Below are positions 37,201-48,315 of a stretch of DNA of 64,000 nucleotides, piece after piece. Position numbers and translations under genes: made by a program. Position 1 is the stretch's first letter. Each line of letters starts with the position of its first letter. Source of the stretch: Rhyacophila brunnea (lineage: Eukaryota; Arthropoda; Insecta; Trichoptera; Rhyacophilidae); assembly GCA_022495005.1 (NCBI GenBank), contig JAGYXB010000825.1, positions 3,720,001 through 3,784,000 on the forward strand, written 5' to 3'. A model generated the notes under the pieces. The model was not told the origin of the DNA. It made no database searches and worked only from the letters and a program-made list of their open reading frames with translations.

Positions 37201-40200
37201 AACAAATAATCCAGTATATCGGCTATTTTCAAAATGTGTTTTCTGCTGTATCCAGGATAACCGACTTGCACCCTAACTTTAATTACATACATACTATTGT
37301 ACTATATTTGGGCTATCAAACGTTCATTCCTGTCTACGGCCTTAAAATTATTATCTACGTACCTATATAACTCTCTGTCGTCCTGTCAAAAAGTGGAGAT
37401 TGATAATTTATTATGTTGATAATAGTCATTATTACAGCATATAAATGCATGCCCAAAATATAGGGTAAACAATTCAGTGAATGGACACATAAGATGTGAA
37501 TTTGAATTAAAATAAATTAAAGTGGTATTACTAATTTTATGCCGTGATGCTTTGATAGTTGGACTTTTCATAATATTTGGATGACTATTTAGTTGCTCAT
37601 TTATCTGCCACATCATAAAGCCCTAAATATTGTTTTTTTTTATTTTATTATTTTTTATAAATACAAAAAATTAAGATCTACTTTTCAATCATAATGGATA
37701 CCTACCTACTAATATCGTATAGGTGTTAATAATTTTTAATTATTTATTCAAGATCTTCGGGGCATTTTAAACGTCCACACCTAGAAACTACTGGGCCAAA
37801 ATGGTTTCTTTTTATATCTCCAAATCCATTTCACTTACATATTTATAGGTAAAATAAATATAACTATCTTTTATTTTATCATGCACTTTTCGTTAAAATC
37901 TACATTAGATTTTTTCAAAGAAATAACTTTCTGTCTTTTTCTTAGAATATTGTCTAAGACAGCAACCATGTAATCCAGAGCTACACTTGATTCAAATTAT
38001 AAACTTTTTTTCTTATGTTTTACTATTTTTTTTAAATGTGTCTCTTATTTTGTCCATGGGTTTGCTTATCAAGATTTGTTCCCATGTTTATTTACGTTTT
38101 TTCTTACTTCCAACATCTTTTTTATTCAATTCGTTGCGTGTCTTACTTTATTCTTATCTCGGATATAGTTAGTTAGGTAGTTAATACAAACCTTCCACTC
38201 TGTGGAGGAATATATGATCCCATTAGGATCGGACATGGTTGAAACGAGAGGGATTGACTAGGTATGTCACAATTATAACTACAGTCGAACTCGGTTATTA
38301 CAATCTCGGACATAGCGAGATCTCGGATGTAATGAGGAAACATTCCTTGCCATTTGGTACATGATTTTCTCTATACATTTTTATTCACTGTTATAACGAG
38401 CAACTTATCGGATATACCGAGCTAAAATACTGTTAATGTGTCGATCGTTTAAAAACATTTCGACTTCAAGCAATAAAATCCGATCGGAAAGTATGCCACC
38501 GGGAACGGATTACGTTTATGACACTAGTTAAGTGTATAATTGTTGTTTTCGCCGACATTAAAAATACCTATTCTCTGATATAATGAGTACTGCTTATAAC
38601 GATCAAATGCAGTCGGTCCCATCTTCTTCGTAATAACCAATTTCGACTGTATATTCCTTATTTTGTTTTATAATAATTCGGATGGCATTTGCTTTGCTAT
38701 TCATTTAATATCTTTTTTATGTTCCACCTCCAGAAATTCTATGTAATTGTCAATTGTTCAAGATTAAACTCAATCTTAAAAAACATTTTAACTTAAATAT
38801 TCATTTACTACTATAGATTAACTTTACTGTAGAAACATATTTATATTATTATTGACAACGTAAAAAAATCTGGTTCATTTACTGAATAGGTTACCCTTTT
38901 ATTGCCAGTGTGATAAAAACTACGGTAAACAAAATGAAAAACACTTTAAATCAAATCAAATAGACATGTCAGAATTGTAAATATTTTATGAGGTAAATAT
39001 TAATTGTAAATATTTTTACACAGGTAAGTAAATAATATAATTAAATGTAAATGCATTTTTCTCAAGCTTGTGATTTTTAATAGGTGGCGACACTCAATTT
39101 TATATTTTATTGCCATCTGGTTGCGATCGATCAAAGTTTTTAGTAACACATTTTTAGAAATTCATGGTAGATGCCTTTAGATGGCGTTGAAGTCACATTT
39201 TATCGTAAATTGAGCCAAAGACTTCACCTTAAGCAGGGTTTGATCGAATTTTTAAAATCTCTGCAATTTGTATAATTGATTCAATGAAAACAAATAAGTA
39301 CCATATATATAATAAGTGTAATAAAATGTGCATTATTTTTATTGGATTCCCACAGCCTACATCTACCATTATGATTTTGTATAGATAAAGTTTCTTCTTT
39401 CTTTTCTTTCGACCATGTCCAATTCTAATAGGATCATATGGGCCTCCACAGAGTAGAGGTTTTTATTGACAGATTTTGTTTTTTACGGGAAATGGATGTC
39501 AGCCACTTGCTCAGCCTATTAGGTCCATACCCTGACAAACCCAAATTGAAAAAACAATATGTGTACTTGCCAGACCCAAGATTCAAACCTAGGACCCACG
39601 GCGTTATAGTTCAACGCTTCAGCCACGCGGCCACCGTGGGCCAAGCTTAATCTAATTTAAAAAAAATAACCAACCACATCAGCAATTTGTATTTTTAGTT
39701 ACAAATATGTATGATTCACATCTATATTTACGTCAAATCTCCACGGCCTACCTCGACCCTTCGCAACTGCTTTGCGAAGATATTTGCAAAGTAAAAACCA
39801 GAAATGCACCAAACGCTGGTTTGAGATACCCGATCCTCACTCGTTCCCGCGCCGTCGGCCGCGCACTCCGATCAGCCGCATGTACATTAAACGAAACAAT
39901 GATGCGGTTCGTCGATTGTATATGTACGTATACGTACGAATACGCGGTCATCGGCTGCCATGCATTTATCACGGCTCCCCATACGCACGCACACTATCGA
40001 CCGACCGCATTATTGTTTCGTTTTTACTGTACAATCTTGTCCGCGCAAGATAACCCACGCGACCCCATGACCGCGATTGTCTACGCCGTAACCGTAGAGT
40101 CTACATTCTATGGCTACGGCGTAGACTGGTGCATTTCAAAAGTATGTTATACGTTTGAGTTGCACACGCAGCTAGCGTAGTACTTAAAGATTTGTCGTAT

Positions 40201-43200
40201 TTATGCATTTTACTTGTGTGTCAACAAGACGACATATTATATTTCGACAAAAATTAATACAGGTATATAACAAGAGTTTAATTAGTTCAATAATATATTG
40301 ATAATATCAATTATTAAGCATTCAAAAACATACCAACGCATTTGAATAGTAGTAAAAGAAGCATTGGAAGGGAAATGATGATTTGTTTTGACCATGTCCG
40401 ATACTAATAAGATCACAATATACTATGGCCGACCGGCTTACGCCATTCATTAATGGTGATCAGTGCTCGAAATGGAAATCGATAATTTTACAAAAATAAT
40501 TAACATAGTTAAATAAGTATCTAATTTGATGTGTATAATTATTTCTGAGTCGTGTCATAGACCCTGAAGACAAGGGAGCGGAAGCAATTGATAGCTTCGA
40601 GATGTGGTGTTAGCACCAAATGGACGGAGCACAGGGCAACTCAGTCAATCATCCAGAGATTGCAGATAAAAGAACGGCTCTCGACAATATGTCTGAGAAG
40701 AATTTTGCAGTTTTTTAGACATATTGTCCGGCGCGGACCAGACAACCTGAAGAGACTGGTGATTTTGGGTGGCCTCCAGGGAAGCCAAAGCAGAGGAAAA
40801 GCGTCTGCGCACTGGAGTGACCAAGTGAAAGAGCTGACTGGAGTCACCATTGATTCTGCCCTGAGAGAAGCGAAAGATCGAGAAGGATTGAAAGTCTTGG
40901 TCGCTCAAAGGATGGCAAAAATAAAAAGTGGTCCCGATCCTCAGCCATGAGTATACGACTAATAGGAGGTAAAAATAAGTGTGTTGGATTTTTTATGGCA
41001 GTCTAATTATTTTTTCCACGAGAAACGAGGGAATTTTATTAACCGGAACGGCGCTCCGGTCTATTTTGAGCCCTTGTCAAATTTGGGATCACAGAGATTA
41101 TAGATACATTTTTATCGTAAATATTTCGCTATAATAATGTCAACATAAATTTACATAAATATACACCACGGTGGCCGCGCGGCTTAAGCGTTGGACTATA
41201 AAACCGTGGGTCCTAGGTTCGAATCCTGGGTCTGGAAGTACAAAAATTGTTTTTCAATTTGTGTCTGTCAGGGTATGGACCTAATAGGTTGAACAAGTGG
41301 CTGACATCCATTTCCCGTAAAAAATCTGTTAATACAAACCTCTCCTCTGTGGAGACCCATATGATTCTATTAGGATCGGACATGGTCGAAAGAAGAAATT
41401 TTACTAATGGTTTTATACATGCGTTTAAAAATTAATAAAACTAATAAATCTTAACACCACTGCACATGGATATACTGAAATATGACTATATTCTAAAACA
41501 TTACATCGAGAGGTTTAAAAGAATACTATTTTATGTAATAAAAATACATTATGCAGTCATCAAATGCTTAAAATAAATATAAAGAATAATAAGGCTTCAA
41601 AATTATATCAATAGATTATCTACAACGTTTAATGAATCTTCAGGCTAATGCTTTGAAAATACCATAAAACTCCATTTTGACCTACGTTGGACATGTGGGC
41701 CGTTAAGACTTTCACGACGTATGTAGTTCCTTCACCTTTCTCAAGAATACGGCTGGGTGACGAGATCTTCTAATGCCGCCCACCATAGATAATATTAGAT
41801 ATACCTATATATTATTACCTACCTGTGGTTTTAAAAAAAGTTTTCCCTGCAAATCCAACAATATGGCTTCCAAGGCTATGCCCGATCAGGTCGAAGGTAT
41901 CAATGTTGAGACCAGTTTGTGACATCTGAACAAGAACGCTCCCCAGACGAATACCCACGTACCTTGTGACACGTGCTGATCTGGAATAATAGATAGGTTG
42001 AGGTGCTGATATTTAAATGAGTTTGTACAAAAATTACATATAATACTAATATAACAAGAACCCCATATATATACCAGTGGCGAAGAACGGAAGTAAACTG
42101 TTAAGATCTGCCATAAATAGTGCACAATAAACTTTTTAGTCATACGTATTTGTTTTTATTGAACTAAGACTATGTTTTATTTTTTTTCCGACCATGTCCG
42201 ATCCTAATAGGATCATAATTTTATGGGCCTCCATAGAGTACCTAGAGGTTTGTATTAATAGATTTTGTTTTTTACGAGAAATGGATGTCAGCCACTTGCT
42301 CAATGTTTTATATCTCACGTGAAAATATTTGGCTTTTAATATTTAAATGTACGTAATATTTTGTTTCCCTCAATTTAAACTAAAGTGGAAACAAACCCTC
42401 CCACAAAAACCCTTCCATATAAGTACTTACCTACCTTATTAATTATTTTAGGCTATTTCAAAGAGACAAATACGCCAAATACCTATAAATTGACACACAC
42501 ACCTAGGGATTGCAAAACCGGTATTCTAGTATTTATCAATACCAAAATACCGGTTTTAAAAATCCAAAATACCGGAATTTTCGGTATTAAGAAAGTACAC
42601 TCGTTTACGTTTTTAAAATGAAAACTGCTAAAATGCAAATATTGAGTGTATCCAACAGAGGTGAAAAAATAATAAAACAAATTTCATCAAATATATTTAT
42701 ATAAGTAATTGTCGCAATGAATTATCATAATATTATTTCGAAATAGAAAACATCCGTGACAAAAATGTTACAAGCGTTGAATCTAAGAAAATTTTCCTGC
42801 AGGCGGACTTATTTGAGGGCTTTTGTTAAAATTATCGATATATTTTTAATTATTTGTCAAAAATCACTAGTTTTACAATTATGATCAATACATATTTTAA
42901 ATTTCAACATAATAAATAGGTATGGAGGTTTATACTATAAAATTATATTTTTAAAATATTTTAATAGCTATATTTAATTGATAAGCACCTACATCTGTTT
43001 TTAATGTTTTAAAAATACCGGTATTAAAACCGGTATTCAATTAGAAATACCGAAAAACCGGTATTGACATTTTTATTCGGTATTACAATTCCTATAAAAA
43101 CCATCTTTGAAAATTAAAGCATTTCCACGAAATCTGCTCACAAACAGTGGTGGTTTGGCGTCATTGGAAAATGTTTGTCTGTGCGATAGAACGCCATTTA

Positions 43201-45584
43201 ACTATGTATTACAATAAAATAATAGACACCTATCCTACGTCAGGATTTTTTTTGCTTCGATTATTTTTTAAACAAAAATGTTGATACTTTTTCATTAATA
43301 AAACGACCGTCTGCTTCATAGCAAGCTGTCACTGCTCTCAAAAGTTGTCATTTTGAATTTGTTCCTTCATTCGCCGCTCTGTATAATAATGTCGCCCCTG
43401 TGCAACGCATAACCCGCCTACCATCACGGGACGTCACTGATCCTGAGTTATAAGTTAACAAACACAATAAATACTTTGGTCTACAGGTGGCCTTTGATTT
43501 TCGTACTTTCTACGTTCGTACAATTCGCTATTTCGTACATTTCTTAAAATTTAGATTTTTTGATTTTGCAAAAACTGTGCTCTTCCATGCAGTCGTTCTT
43601 CTCTCATCAGCTCCCCGTCACCTTTTCAAATAGAGCAGGCATGTCCAACTTCAAGTAAACTGTCATAACCGGCAGTGATCTACTATTATACTCTCCTATG
43701 TTCAGTCTTCAACTGAAAAAAACATTATATTTTGCCGTTGTCATGGTAAAAATAATAACAAATGATATGTATGTGCAACTTTATATATTTGCTTACCACC
43801 ATCATTAGTGACACTTCATTTCTCGTCTGCATTTCGGTCACCATAATATTATTATGTTAAGTATAAGTCGAGTATTGGGTGAGGGCCAACTTAAGAATCT
43901 GTCATGTTGAAACGATGCTTCCCCTTCATTATTATTTAGATAAAAATGCAGATTCGCACAAATAACTTGAGTGTATAATTTCAGTGCATATTCTAAAATT
44001 ATGGTGCGATCAACCAAATCGACACTGGGACAATAATTGGACGCCAAGAGAAATGGGCACCGCACTGTCGAATGAAATAGCATTATGCTTATGATATAAA
44101 TAGACGTTAATAACGATTTGATATAGAAAGTAGACGAGGTAGTTTAATATGTTTCTATCTACTACTTTAGTAGTTTTAATTCATTTTGCCCTTAAGGGCG
44201 GACGTGCTCAGCGTGGGTCAAAATGGAGCTTTTTTTATATTAACAAAGCATGATCCTGGACATACCTTAAACGTTGTAGATAATCTATTTATATAATTTT
44301 TAAGCCTTATTATCCGTTATATTTATTTTAAGCATTTGATGACTGCATAAAGTATTTTTATTACATAAAATAGTATTCTTTTAAACCTCTCGCTCTAATG
44401 TTTTAGAATATAGTCATATTTTAGTACATAAATGTGCAGTGGTGTTAAGATTTTTTACATTTATTAATTTTAAACGCATTTATAAAACCATTAGTATAAT
44501 TTATGTCGACATTATTATAGTGAAATATTTACGATAAAAAATTATATTGATAATCTCTGTGATCCCAAATTTGACAAGAATTAGGCATTTTATTATTCAA
44601 AAATGGGCAAGATTAACACATTTGAAGATAATTCTAAAGATATTAATTATAATATATGTCTTTGACCATTCAAGTGTGACAAACATTCTACGATTAATGA
44701 TTGCTTTAAAATAATTATTGACCTAAGAATAAGGTAGTGTTTTTTTTTAAATAGGCCATTTCTTTTGGCATTCTCCAGTGGTTAAGCTACAGCATACGGC
44801 CGTAGTCATAAATTAATAAACTATAATTGAAGTAGGGAGTAAAATGATGTAAACGCGCGTGTTTGAACATGTACCTAACCGAGAAAAATATTGTTTTTTA
44901 AACGGTACATGTGCAAACACGAACGTCTATTTTCAAATGTCATTCGATTGCGTAGCACCCAGTTGTCCAGGCACCGAATCGTCGCAGACCCCCAAAATCC
45001 ATTGGATTACAGTCCATGGACAAATGTGGAAGTCAGTGGCTCATGCTTTGTCAACCCTACCCTCTTAAAAATCAATAAAGAAATATTTGATATTTTTATG
45101 TTCAATTTAAATTTGAGTTTCCTCAAATTAATGCATCGTGTCTGTCTAGAACTACTGTCAAATACATATTTATTCGACTATTCTATAATAATATTATATA
45201 AAATGTCTTTATTTTTTGTCATGTTCAATTACCTCCTTAATATTTCTGTGCGCCGAATATACTACATTAAAAATAATCATATTAATTACCTTATATACAA
45301 TACGCCTCTGAGCAACGATATAGAATTCAACAACAGGACATTATATTCCGGTTTTAGTAAATACGCCTTCAACAGATAATGCTCATTCGAGGTGGGCAGA
45401 CTATTGTAGCCGTGAGCATACAGCATAGTCTTCCGGCTGATGTTAAACTCTCGGTCTTTCAAGATTTCCATGGCTTTGCTGATGGCAAACGGTTTGAAGG
45501 ATGTCTTTCCACGGAGCACTATGTTTATCTCCAAGCGATCCGTCATGTCTTTAGAGAACGTCGGATCCAGCAACTCGAAAGCGC
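31064..45584 (-). CDS. Pancreatic-lipase-like gene, exons 2-5 (first exon not found)
   Basis: The exons, in transcript order, are 45584-45290, 41980-41823, 32483-32208 and 31278-31064. They have CAG/TAG acceptors and GT donors and join in phase without a stop to TAA at 31066-31064. The joined sequence holds AHGY (oxyanion region), GHSLG (nucleophile Ser), GLDPAGP (acid) and CSHDRA (His), the triad of the pancreatic lipase/phospholipase A1 superfamily. Exon lengths 295, 158 and 276 equal those of the + strand gene. As there, the cysteines before the His are only three residues apart, so the lid loop is essentially missing. The protein is expected to be secreted, but the signal-peptide exon could not be located. 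The large introns hold a LINE, SINEs and MITEs. It could be functional, or a pseudogene without its first exon. Confidence 0.85.
31486..32065. mobile_element. hAT-like element, ACCGGTATT family, exact 8-bp TSD
   Basis: Starts TAGGGATTGCAATACCG, ends ACCGGTATCGCAATCCTTA, flanked by GTAGCAGC on both sides (31478-31485 and 32066-32073). It lies in the intron between lipase exons 4 and 5. Copies occur at 42504-43094 and 2113-3386. Non-coding. Confidence 0.85.
32208..32483 (-). CDS. Lipase (- strand gene) exon 4
   Basis: 276 nt, with CAG before 32483 and a GTAATT donor after 32208. It encodes [20 protein letters not shown], then [27 protein letters not shown] and LCHILCSHDRAIQIW. It supplies the catalytic Asp and His. 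It is nearly identical to the broken exon at 15193-15368 and clearly related to 60051-60326. Confidence 0.92.
32484..34099. other. Intronic/intergenic sequence, no separate gene
   Basis: Part of the 9.3-kb intron between lipase exons 3 and 4. 32620-32720 is shared with 16018-16118 in block A. AT-rich with no domain-bearing frame. Confidence 0.45.
34139..34816 (+). pseudogene. LINE ORF1 (gag-like) with one in-frame stop
   Basis: Starts MNTKMELVQLLSLLKSAVDR, with a C-x2-C-x-C-like DKCSCH stretch. A TAA at 34442-34444 interrupts the frame, which then continues in the same phase as KLIHVWSLHPDTTVEALTCF to a stop at 34814-34816. The last third resembles the RRM-like nucleic-acid-binding part of insect LINE ORF1 proteins (hppDTTvedlxxfl, then YASLKIVVP). 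The assignment rests mainly on its position before ORF2 and this motif. Confidence 0.65.
34870..37132 (+). pseudogene. LINE ORF2: endonuclease and reverse transcriptase, broken
   Basis: The N-terminal APE-type endonuclease shows YYQNVRGLRTK, CLSETWLND and RGGGVLIAV. Where the family has GDFN, this copy reads GAFM, losing the catalytic Asp. Stops occur at about 35500 (TAG, between PEDA and HPALS) and near 35630. The reverse transcriptase follows: SSVGPDGIPPWILKG, RPVHKKGSR, FRPVAVLSAPAKLFE, AQHGFRSVRST, YTDMSKAFDRVDHD and SGVLQGSNLGP. A frameshift at about 36885-36892 precedes the catalytic FADDLKLYAS. The frame continues to VKDLGILFDSRI, then meets the hairpin at 37133. It cannot make an active protein. 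Confidence 0.9.
37133..37218. repeat. Perfect 20-bp hairpin with TTAGG repeats in its loop
   Basis: TATACTGGATTATTTGTTAG (37133-37152) is exactly mirrored at 37199-37218. The 46-nt loop holds TTAGG-type words (TTAGGTTAGGTTAGG at 37179-37193 plus variants), the insect telomere repeat. The LINE ORF2 frame enters the left arm and does not resume beyond the right arm. Confidence 0.9.
37219..38281. other. No gene; SINE tail scrap at 38181-38247
   Basis: AT-rich intron sequence. The only assignable piece is the 3' end of the common SINE (CTGTGGAGG...TTAGGATCGGACATGG). Confidence 0.5.
38282..38649. mobile_element. Mariner/pogo-like MITE
   Basis: The ends CAGTCGAACTCGGTTATTAC and, inverted, CAGTCGAAATTGGTTATTAC are flanked by TA on both sides (38280-38281 and 38650-38651). 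CAGTCGAnnnnGGTTAT termini with TA duplication are typical of pogo/Tigger-type elements. The inner sequence repeats TATAACGA and GATATACCGAG words. Non-coding, 368 bp. Confidence 0.75.
39240..39960. repeat. MITE plus SINE segment shared with block A
   Basis: Colinear with 16480-17200: CAATTTGTATAATTGAT..., a - strand SINE, CCACATCAGCAATTTGT and TTTGCGAAGATATTTGCAAA. The GC-richer end (39830-39960, CGCGCCGTCGGCCGCGCACT) is also shared. Open frames here (39707-40180 and others) overlap these repeats and show no domain. Confidence 0.75.
39409..39641 (-). repeat. tRNA-derived SINE (orthologue of 16640-16862)
   Basis: Full head-to-tail copy: on the - strand CCCACGGTGGCCGCGTGGCT, then a B-box region and the TCC(A)ATTCTAATAGGATC-like tail. 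Confidence 0.8.
40461..41075. mobile_element. hAT-like MITE split by a LINE fragment
   Basis: The ends CAGTGCTCGAAATGG and CTATTTTGAGCCCTTG belong to the 9300-9536 family. The inner piece at 40556-40970 is a LINE fragment. Removing it leaves a MITE of ordinary size, so the LINE jumped into the MITE. Confidence 0.65.
40556..40970 (+). mobile_element. RTE-like LINE C-terminal fragment
   Basis: The frames spell EAIDSFEMWC (one frame) and, after a one-base shift, LQIKERLSTICLRRILQFFR, then HIVRRGPDNLKRLVILGGLQ and RGKASAHWSDQVKELTGVTI. These match the 'FEMWCWRRML...RLSTICLRRILxFFGHIARR...RWSDQI' tail of arthropod endonuclease-reverse transcriptases. It differs from the 10245-10735 family. Truncated and frameshifted. 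Confidence 0.85.
41076..41699. mobile_element. Single arm of the foldback family, interrupted by a SINE
   Basis: It matches the right arm of 24441-25830 from GTCAAATTTGGGATCACAGA to the end GGACATGTGGGCC, followed by TTAA at 41701-41704. A SINE is inserted at 41164-41392. The opposite arm is missing. Confidence 0.75.
41164..41392 (+). repeat. tRNA-derived SINE, full length
   Basis: CACGGTGGCCGCGCGGCTTA (A-box) and GGGTCCTAGGTTCGAATCCT (B-box) come first, then the family body with GACCTAATAGGTTGA and the end TTAGGATCGGACATGGTCGA. This is the cleanest complete copy in the window. Confidence 0.88.
41823..41980 (-). CDS. Lipase (- strand gene) exon 3 with nucleophile Ser
   Basis: 158 nt. The acceptor is TTCCAG before 41980 and the donor GTAGGT follows 41823. 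It encodes SARVTRYVGIRLGSVLVQMS, then TFDLIGHSLGSHIVGFAGKT. GHSLG is the classic lipase nucleophile elbow. It aligns with 59426-59583 without a gap. Confidence 0.92.
42188..42304 (-). repeat. SINE 3' part (head missing)
   Basis: CGACCATGTCCGATCCTAAT through GTCAGCCACTTGCTCAA on the + strand is the 3' half of the SINE family read in reverse; the tRNA head is absent. Confidence 0.75.
42504..43094. mobile_element. hAT-like element, ACCGGTATT family
   Basis: Starts TAGGGATTGCAAAACCGG and ends GGTATTACAATTCCTA, with inverted ACCGGTATT words at both ends and the same interior as 31486-32065 in opposite orientation. The flanking octamers no longer match. Confidence 0.75.
43095..44013. other. No gene; repeat scrap shared with 62690-62790
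   Basis: 43340-43450 (TTCCTTCATTCGCCGCTCTG..., CCCGCCTACCATCACGGGACG) recurs inverted at about 62685-62760 and partly at 30963-31050, so it is a dispersed repeat. No coding frame. Confidence 0.45.
44014..44985. mobile_element. GGGACAA-type MITE hosting a foldback arm
   Basis: The left side CGACACTGGGACAATAATTGG and right side CACCCAGTTGTCCAGGCACCG match the ends of 5818-6153. The middle (44196 to about 44920) is a left arm plus centre of the foldback family, starting right after TTAA (44192-44195) with GGGCGGACGTGCTC. Confidence 0.6.
45290..45584 (-). CDS. Lipase (- strand gene) exon 2
   Basis: 295 nt, with TTTCAG before 45584 and a GTAATT donor after 45290. It encodes AFELLDPTFSKDMTDRLEIN, FNISRKTMLYAHGYNSLPTS and EYNVLLLNSISLL. 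AHGY is the oxyanion-hole segment. Where vertebrate lipases have VDW, this family has LNS. It requires a preceding exon ending in phase 1, as in the + strand gene. Confidence 0.9.
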
Positions 45585-45870
45585 CTGAAATTATTTATAT
45601 TATTAATTATGAAATACTATTTAACAGTCTTATCAAATAATCTTATAAAAAAAGTCTTATCATTTACGTCGTCATTTTACAATTAAGTAGAATACCATAT
45701 TTTAATACTAACATGAAGTGTCTGCAGTGCTCAATATAAAAAGTTTATGAACCGAAACGCTCAATAATTTTCCAAAAATATTAAAGTGTGCGATTTTTTT
45801 TTGTTGTTGTATATTCTATTATTGTAGTAGTATTCTATTTTGCAGTAGTATTCTATTATTGTAGTATGTC

Positions 45871-46144
45871 TATTCTATACTTATCGACCGCTAAAGTGAT
45901 AAATATTATCAAACTTAGGGTAGGTTTGTATCAAAGTATAAGCACTTATTGTAACAATTACAATACAATTACAATATTTTAACAGCAGCAAGAGAGGTGC
46001 TGTTAAAATATAGCACTTATTGCAATAATTGCATCCAACTTATTGTAATTGTTACAAATTACTAATACTTTGATACAAACCCACCCTTAGTTTGTTAATA
46101 TTTATCACTGTATCACTTTAGATCGACTGCTAAAGTATAGAATA
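45871..46144. mobile_element. 275-bp full-hairpin MITE, copy 2
   Basis: TATTCTATACTTATCGACCG... on the left is mirrored by ...CGACTGCTAAAGTATAGAATA on the right, with inner arms TTGTATCAAAGTAT and ATACTTTGATACAA. Same family as 7192-7466. Confidence 0.7.
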
Positions 46145-48315
46145 AACCCACAGGAGTCGCCAAAGCGTCAACCGTGTAACTATTCCTAGTCGCCCGCCTG
46201 TCTGATATTATGTACAACACATCTCTGATGCTAATTCCAAACAGCATACGAGACAAGCCGTGTGACAGAGACAACGCGCTACAATCTCGAAGTTAGCCGA
46301 TTATCGACGAGAGTCTCTCTCTAAAACCCGACGGGTAAACAGGAGTTGACTTGTAGGTAACTCTTATGGCGACAGTAGCGCATAGCGGACATGTGTGTAG
46401 CCGTAGACAGTTGATAAGTCTTAACTTAAGAGGACGTTCTACAGAATTGGCCTTGAGAATTGAAAATATGATTTTTTAACATGTGGTCCATAATATCTGG
46501 TCTACTAGTTAATTTAAAAAGGTCGTGTCAAAGTTGTTTGTGTTAATAAATTTGCTCTGTGACTGATCCGACTCATATTTCACATTTATTTCATCAGGGC
46601 TGTCGAAGATAAATCATAATATATATTTATAATTTTAAATTTTTATTTATAATATATATTATTTAAGTTTTGTGCATCTAATGCCGGGTCCACACTGGCA
46701 ACAAGATAATTTGCTGGGAACCTCGTTAGATTTTACGATAATTATTGTAAAATTTCTTAAGCAATTATGGTAAGTATCGTAAAATTTAATGAGGTTGCCA
46801 GCAGCTTGTTGCCAGTGTGGAAATGGCTTAATATCCACTGTGGTTCACGTAGTGGCATGACCTGGGGTTAGCTAATTCAGGAAGTCAACACCCATGATAG
46901 AATTTTTTCCAGTTTTGGTTGCATTATATTCCAAAACTCTTCTGTAAAAATCGTTTCCGAGTTTATAAATGGAAATTTCTCGGTGTACATAGTAAACAAA
47001 CCTACGAATAAAAAAGACAAAAAGGAACATACTGATTCATCGCAGTAAAATCTGGTAATCAAATTCGCCATTTTGAAAAGCGACGATTTTGCGTAAACAA
47101 ATATCACGTGGTCTGTACGTGTGCGGTAAACTTCGAATGTGTTTGTAATTTTGTGCAAAGTGCGAATGTAATGTTTTCAAATAATTGATATGGATTAATT
47201 ATACCATCGTATTATTTTCTCGAAATCATAAACATACTTTAATAGTATTTGAGTATCAACCTATGTTCAATTTGAATTGGGTTATAATAATAATATACCC
47301 GTATATATGTCAATAGTATGTTTGCTACAAAATCCACCCAAGTTATCAGTACGTACTTGCACAGGTTTGATTAAAAACCATGATGAAATTAACATTTAAA
47401 AAATATGAATGGTTAATATTATTTTGACAGCCCTGTTTTCTGATCGGCTTCATCTCGCAGGTGTTCATAAAATAATAATAATTCTCCGCTCGGCAGAAAT
47501 TATCAGTAATAATAATAATATTTCTTGAAATAAAATCTCCGATGATTAGTGATTTTTGCGAAAAGATCGATTTAAATTGACGTAGTTACGACGCCGAGGT
47601 CCTTTTTATACTGAATTATATTTGAACGGCGGGCTCTTCAGCGGGCCCTTAAGACTTAACTGAGATTGGAAGTTGGTACGTAGTCGAACACTTTTTGACT
47701 GACCGGATCAATTCCTATTGATACAAAAATTGTTTGAAAAAGCAGGTAAACAGAAAAATTATAATTCGAGGAGTTGGTACACAGTGAGACACGATGTCCA
47801 CCTCCAACCAACGACCTCGTCTTACTCCCCTGCCCCGCCTGCCCGATATCGGACATCTACCTCGTGTTGCGGTTATGTCTCTTTTTCAGGCTATATCGCT
47901 GTCTCTCTCAATCTACCCTTCAACGCTCACCCCTCTCTGTCATTCACGCCGGTGGCGGGACCCTCGGTCTTTACCTCCTAAGGATCGCTCGGCTGACATT
48001 CCCGCCAGGTAGTTGCGAGCTACATTATTTCTGAGAACTGTGTTCGAAAGAAACAATATTAGGCAAGGCCTGAACAAAAACGATGCATGAGTGCGAGTGA
48101 GAAAGTATTCGGCACCCTTACAATCTCTGCGACACGTGCTAGAGTAAGATAAAAGGTCTACTAGCTACAAGCCAGTTTCCAAAAGTATCGCCATTAAATC
48201 GGGGCGAAACGCTTCACATAGCGTCGACAACTTGCGAGCTCGTGTTGCTAAAATTGATATTTTTGTGTTAAACATAAAGTCAGTGGTAAATATTTTTGGT
48301 TGATTAAGTAGAAAA
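46145..48315. other. No firm gene; GC-rich patch at about 47640-48240
   Basis: 46690-46830 holds a short inverted repeat (CCACACTGGCAACAAG / CTTGTTGCCAGTGTGG). The 47640-48240 stretch is unusually GC- and CpG-rich, with overlapping 70-87 codon frames in all three + phases and no recognised domain. It immediately precedes the THAP-like exon and may be its 5' flank, which is inference only. Confidence 0.4.

Noticed and set aside
39707..40180. 157-codon + frame in the GC-richer part of the duplicated segment
   Set aside because: It spans MITE and repeat sequence; competing frames are open in other phases and there is no recognised domain.
45379..45640. + strand frames over the - strand lipase exon 2
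   Set aside because: Shadows of the real exon on the other strand; no independent motif.
46877..47158. Possible first exon of the - strand lipase (MANLITRFYC... on -)
   Set aside because: A phase-1 donor can be forced after a hydrophobic stretch, but the donor is weak and the sequence does not resemble the + gene's exon 1.
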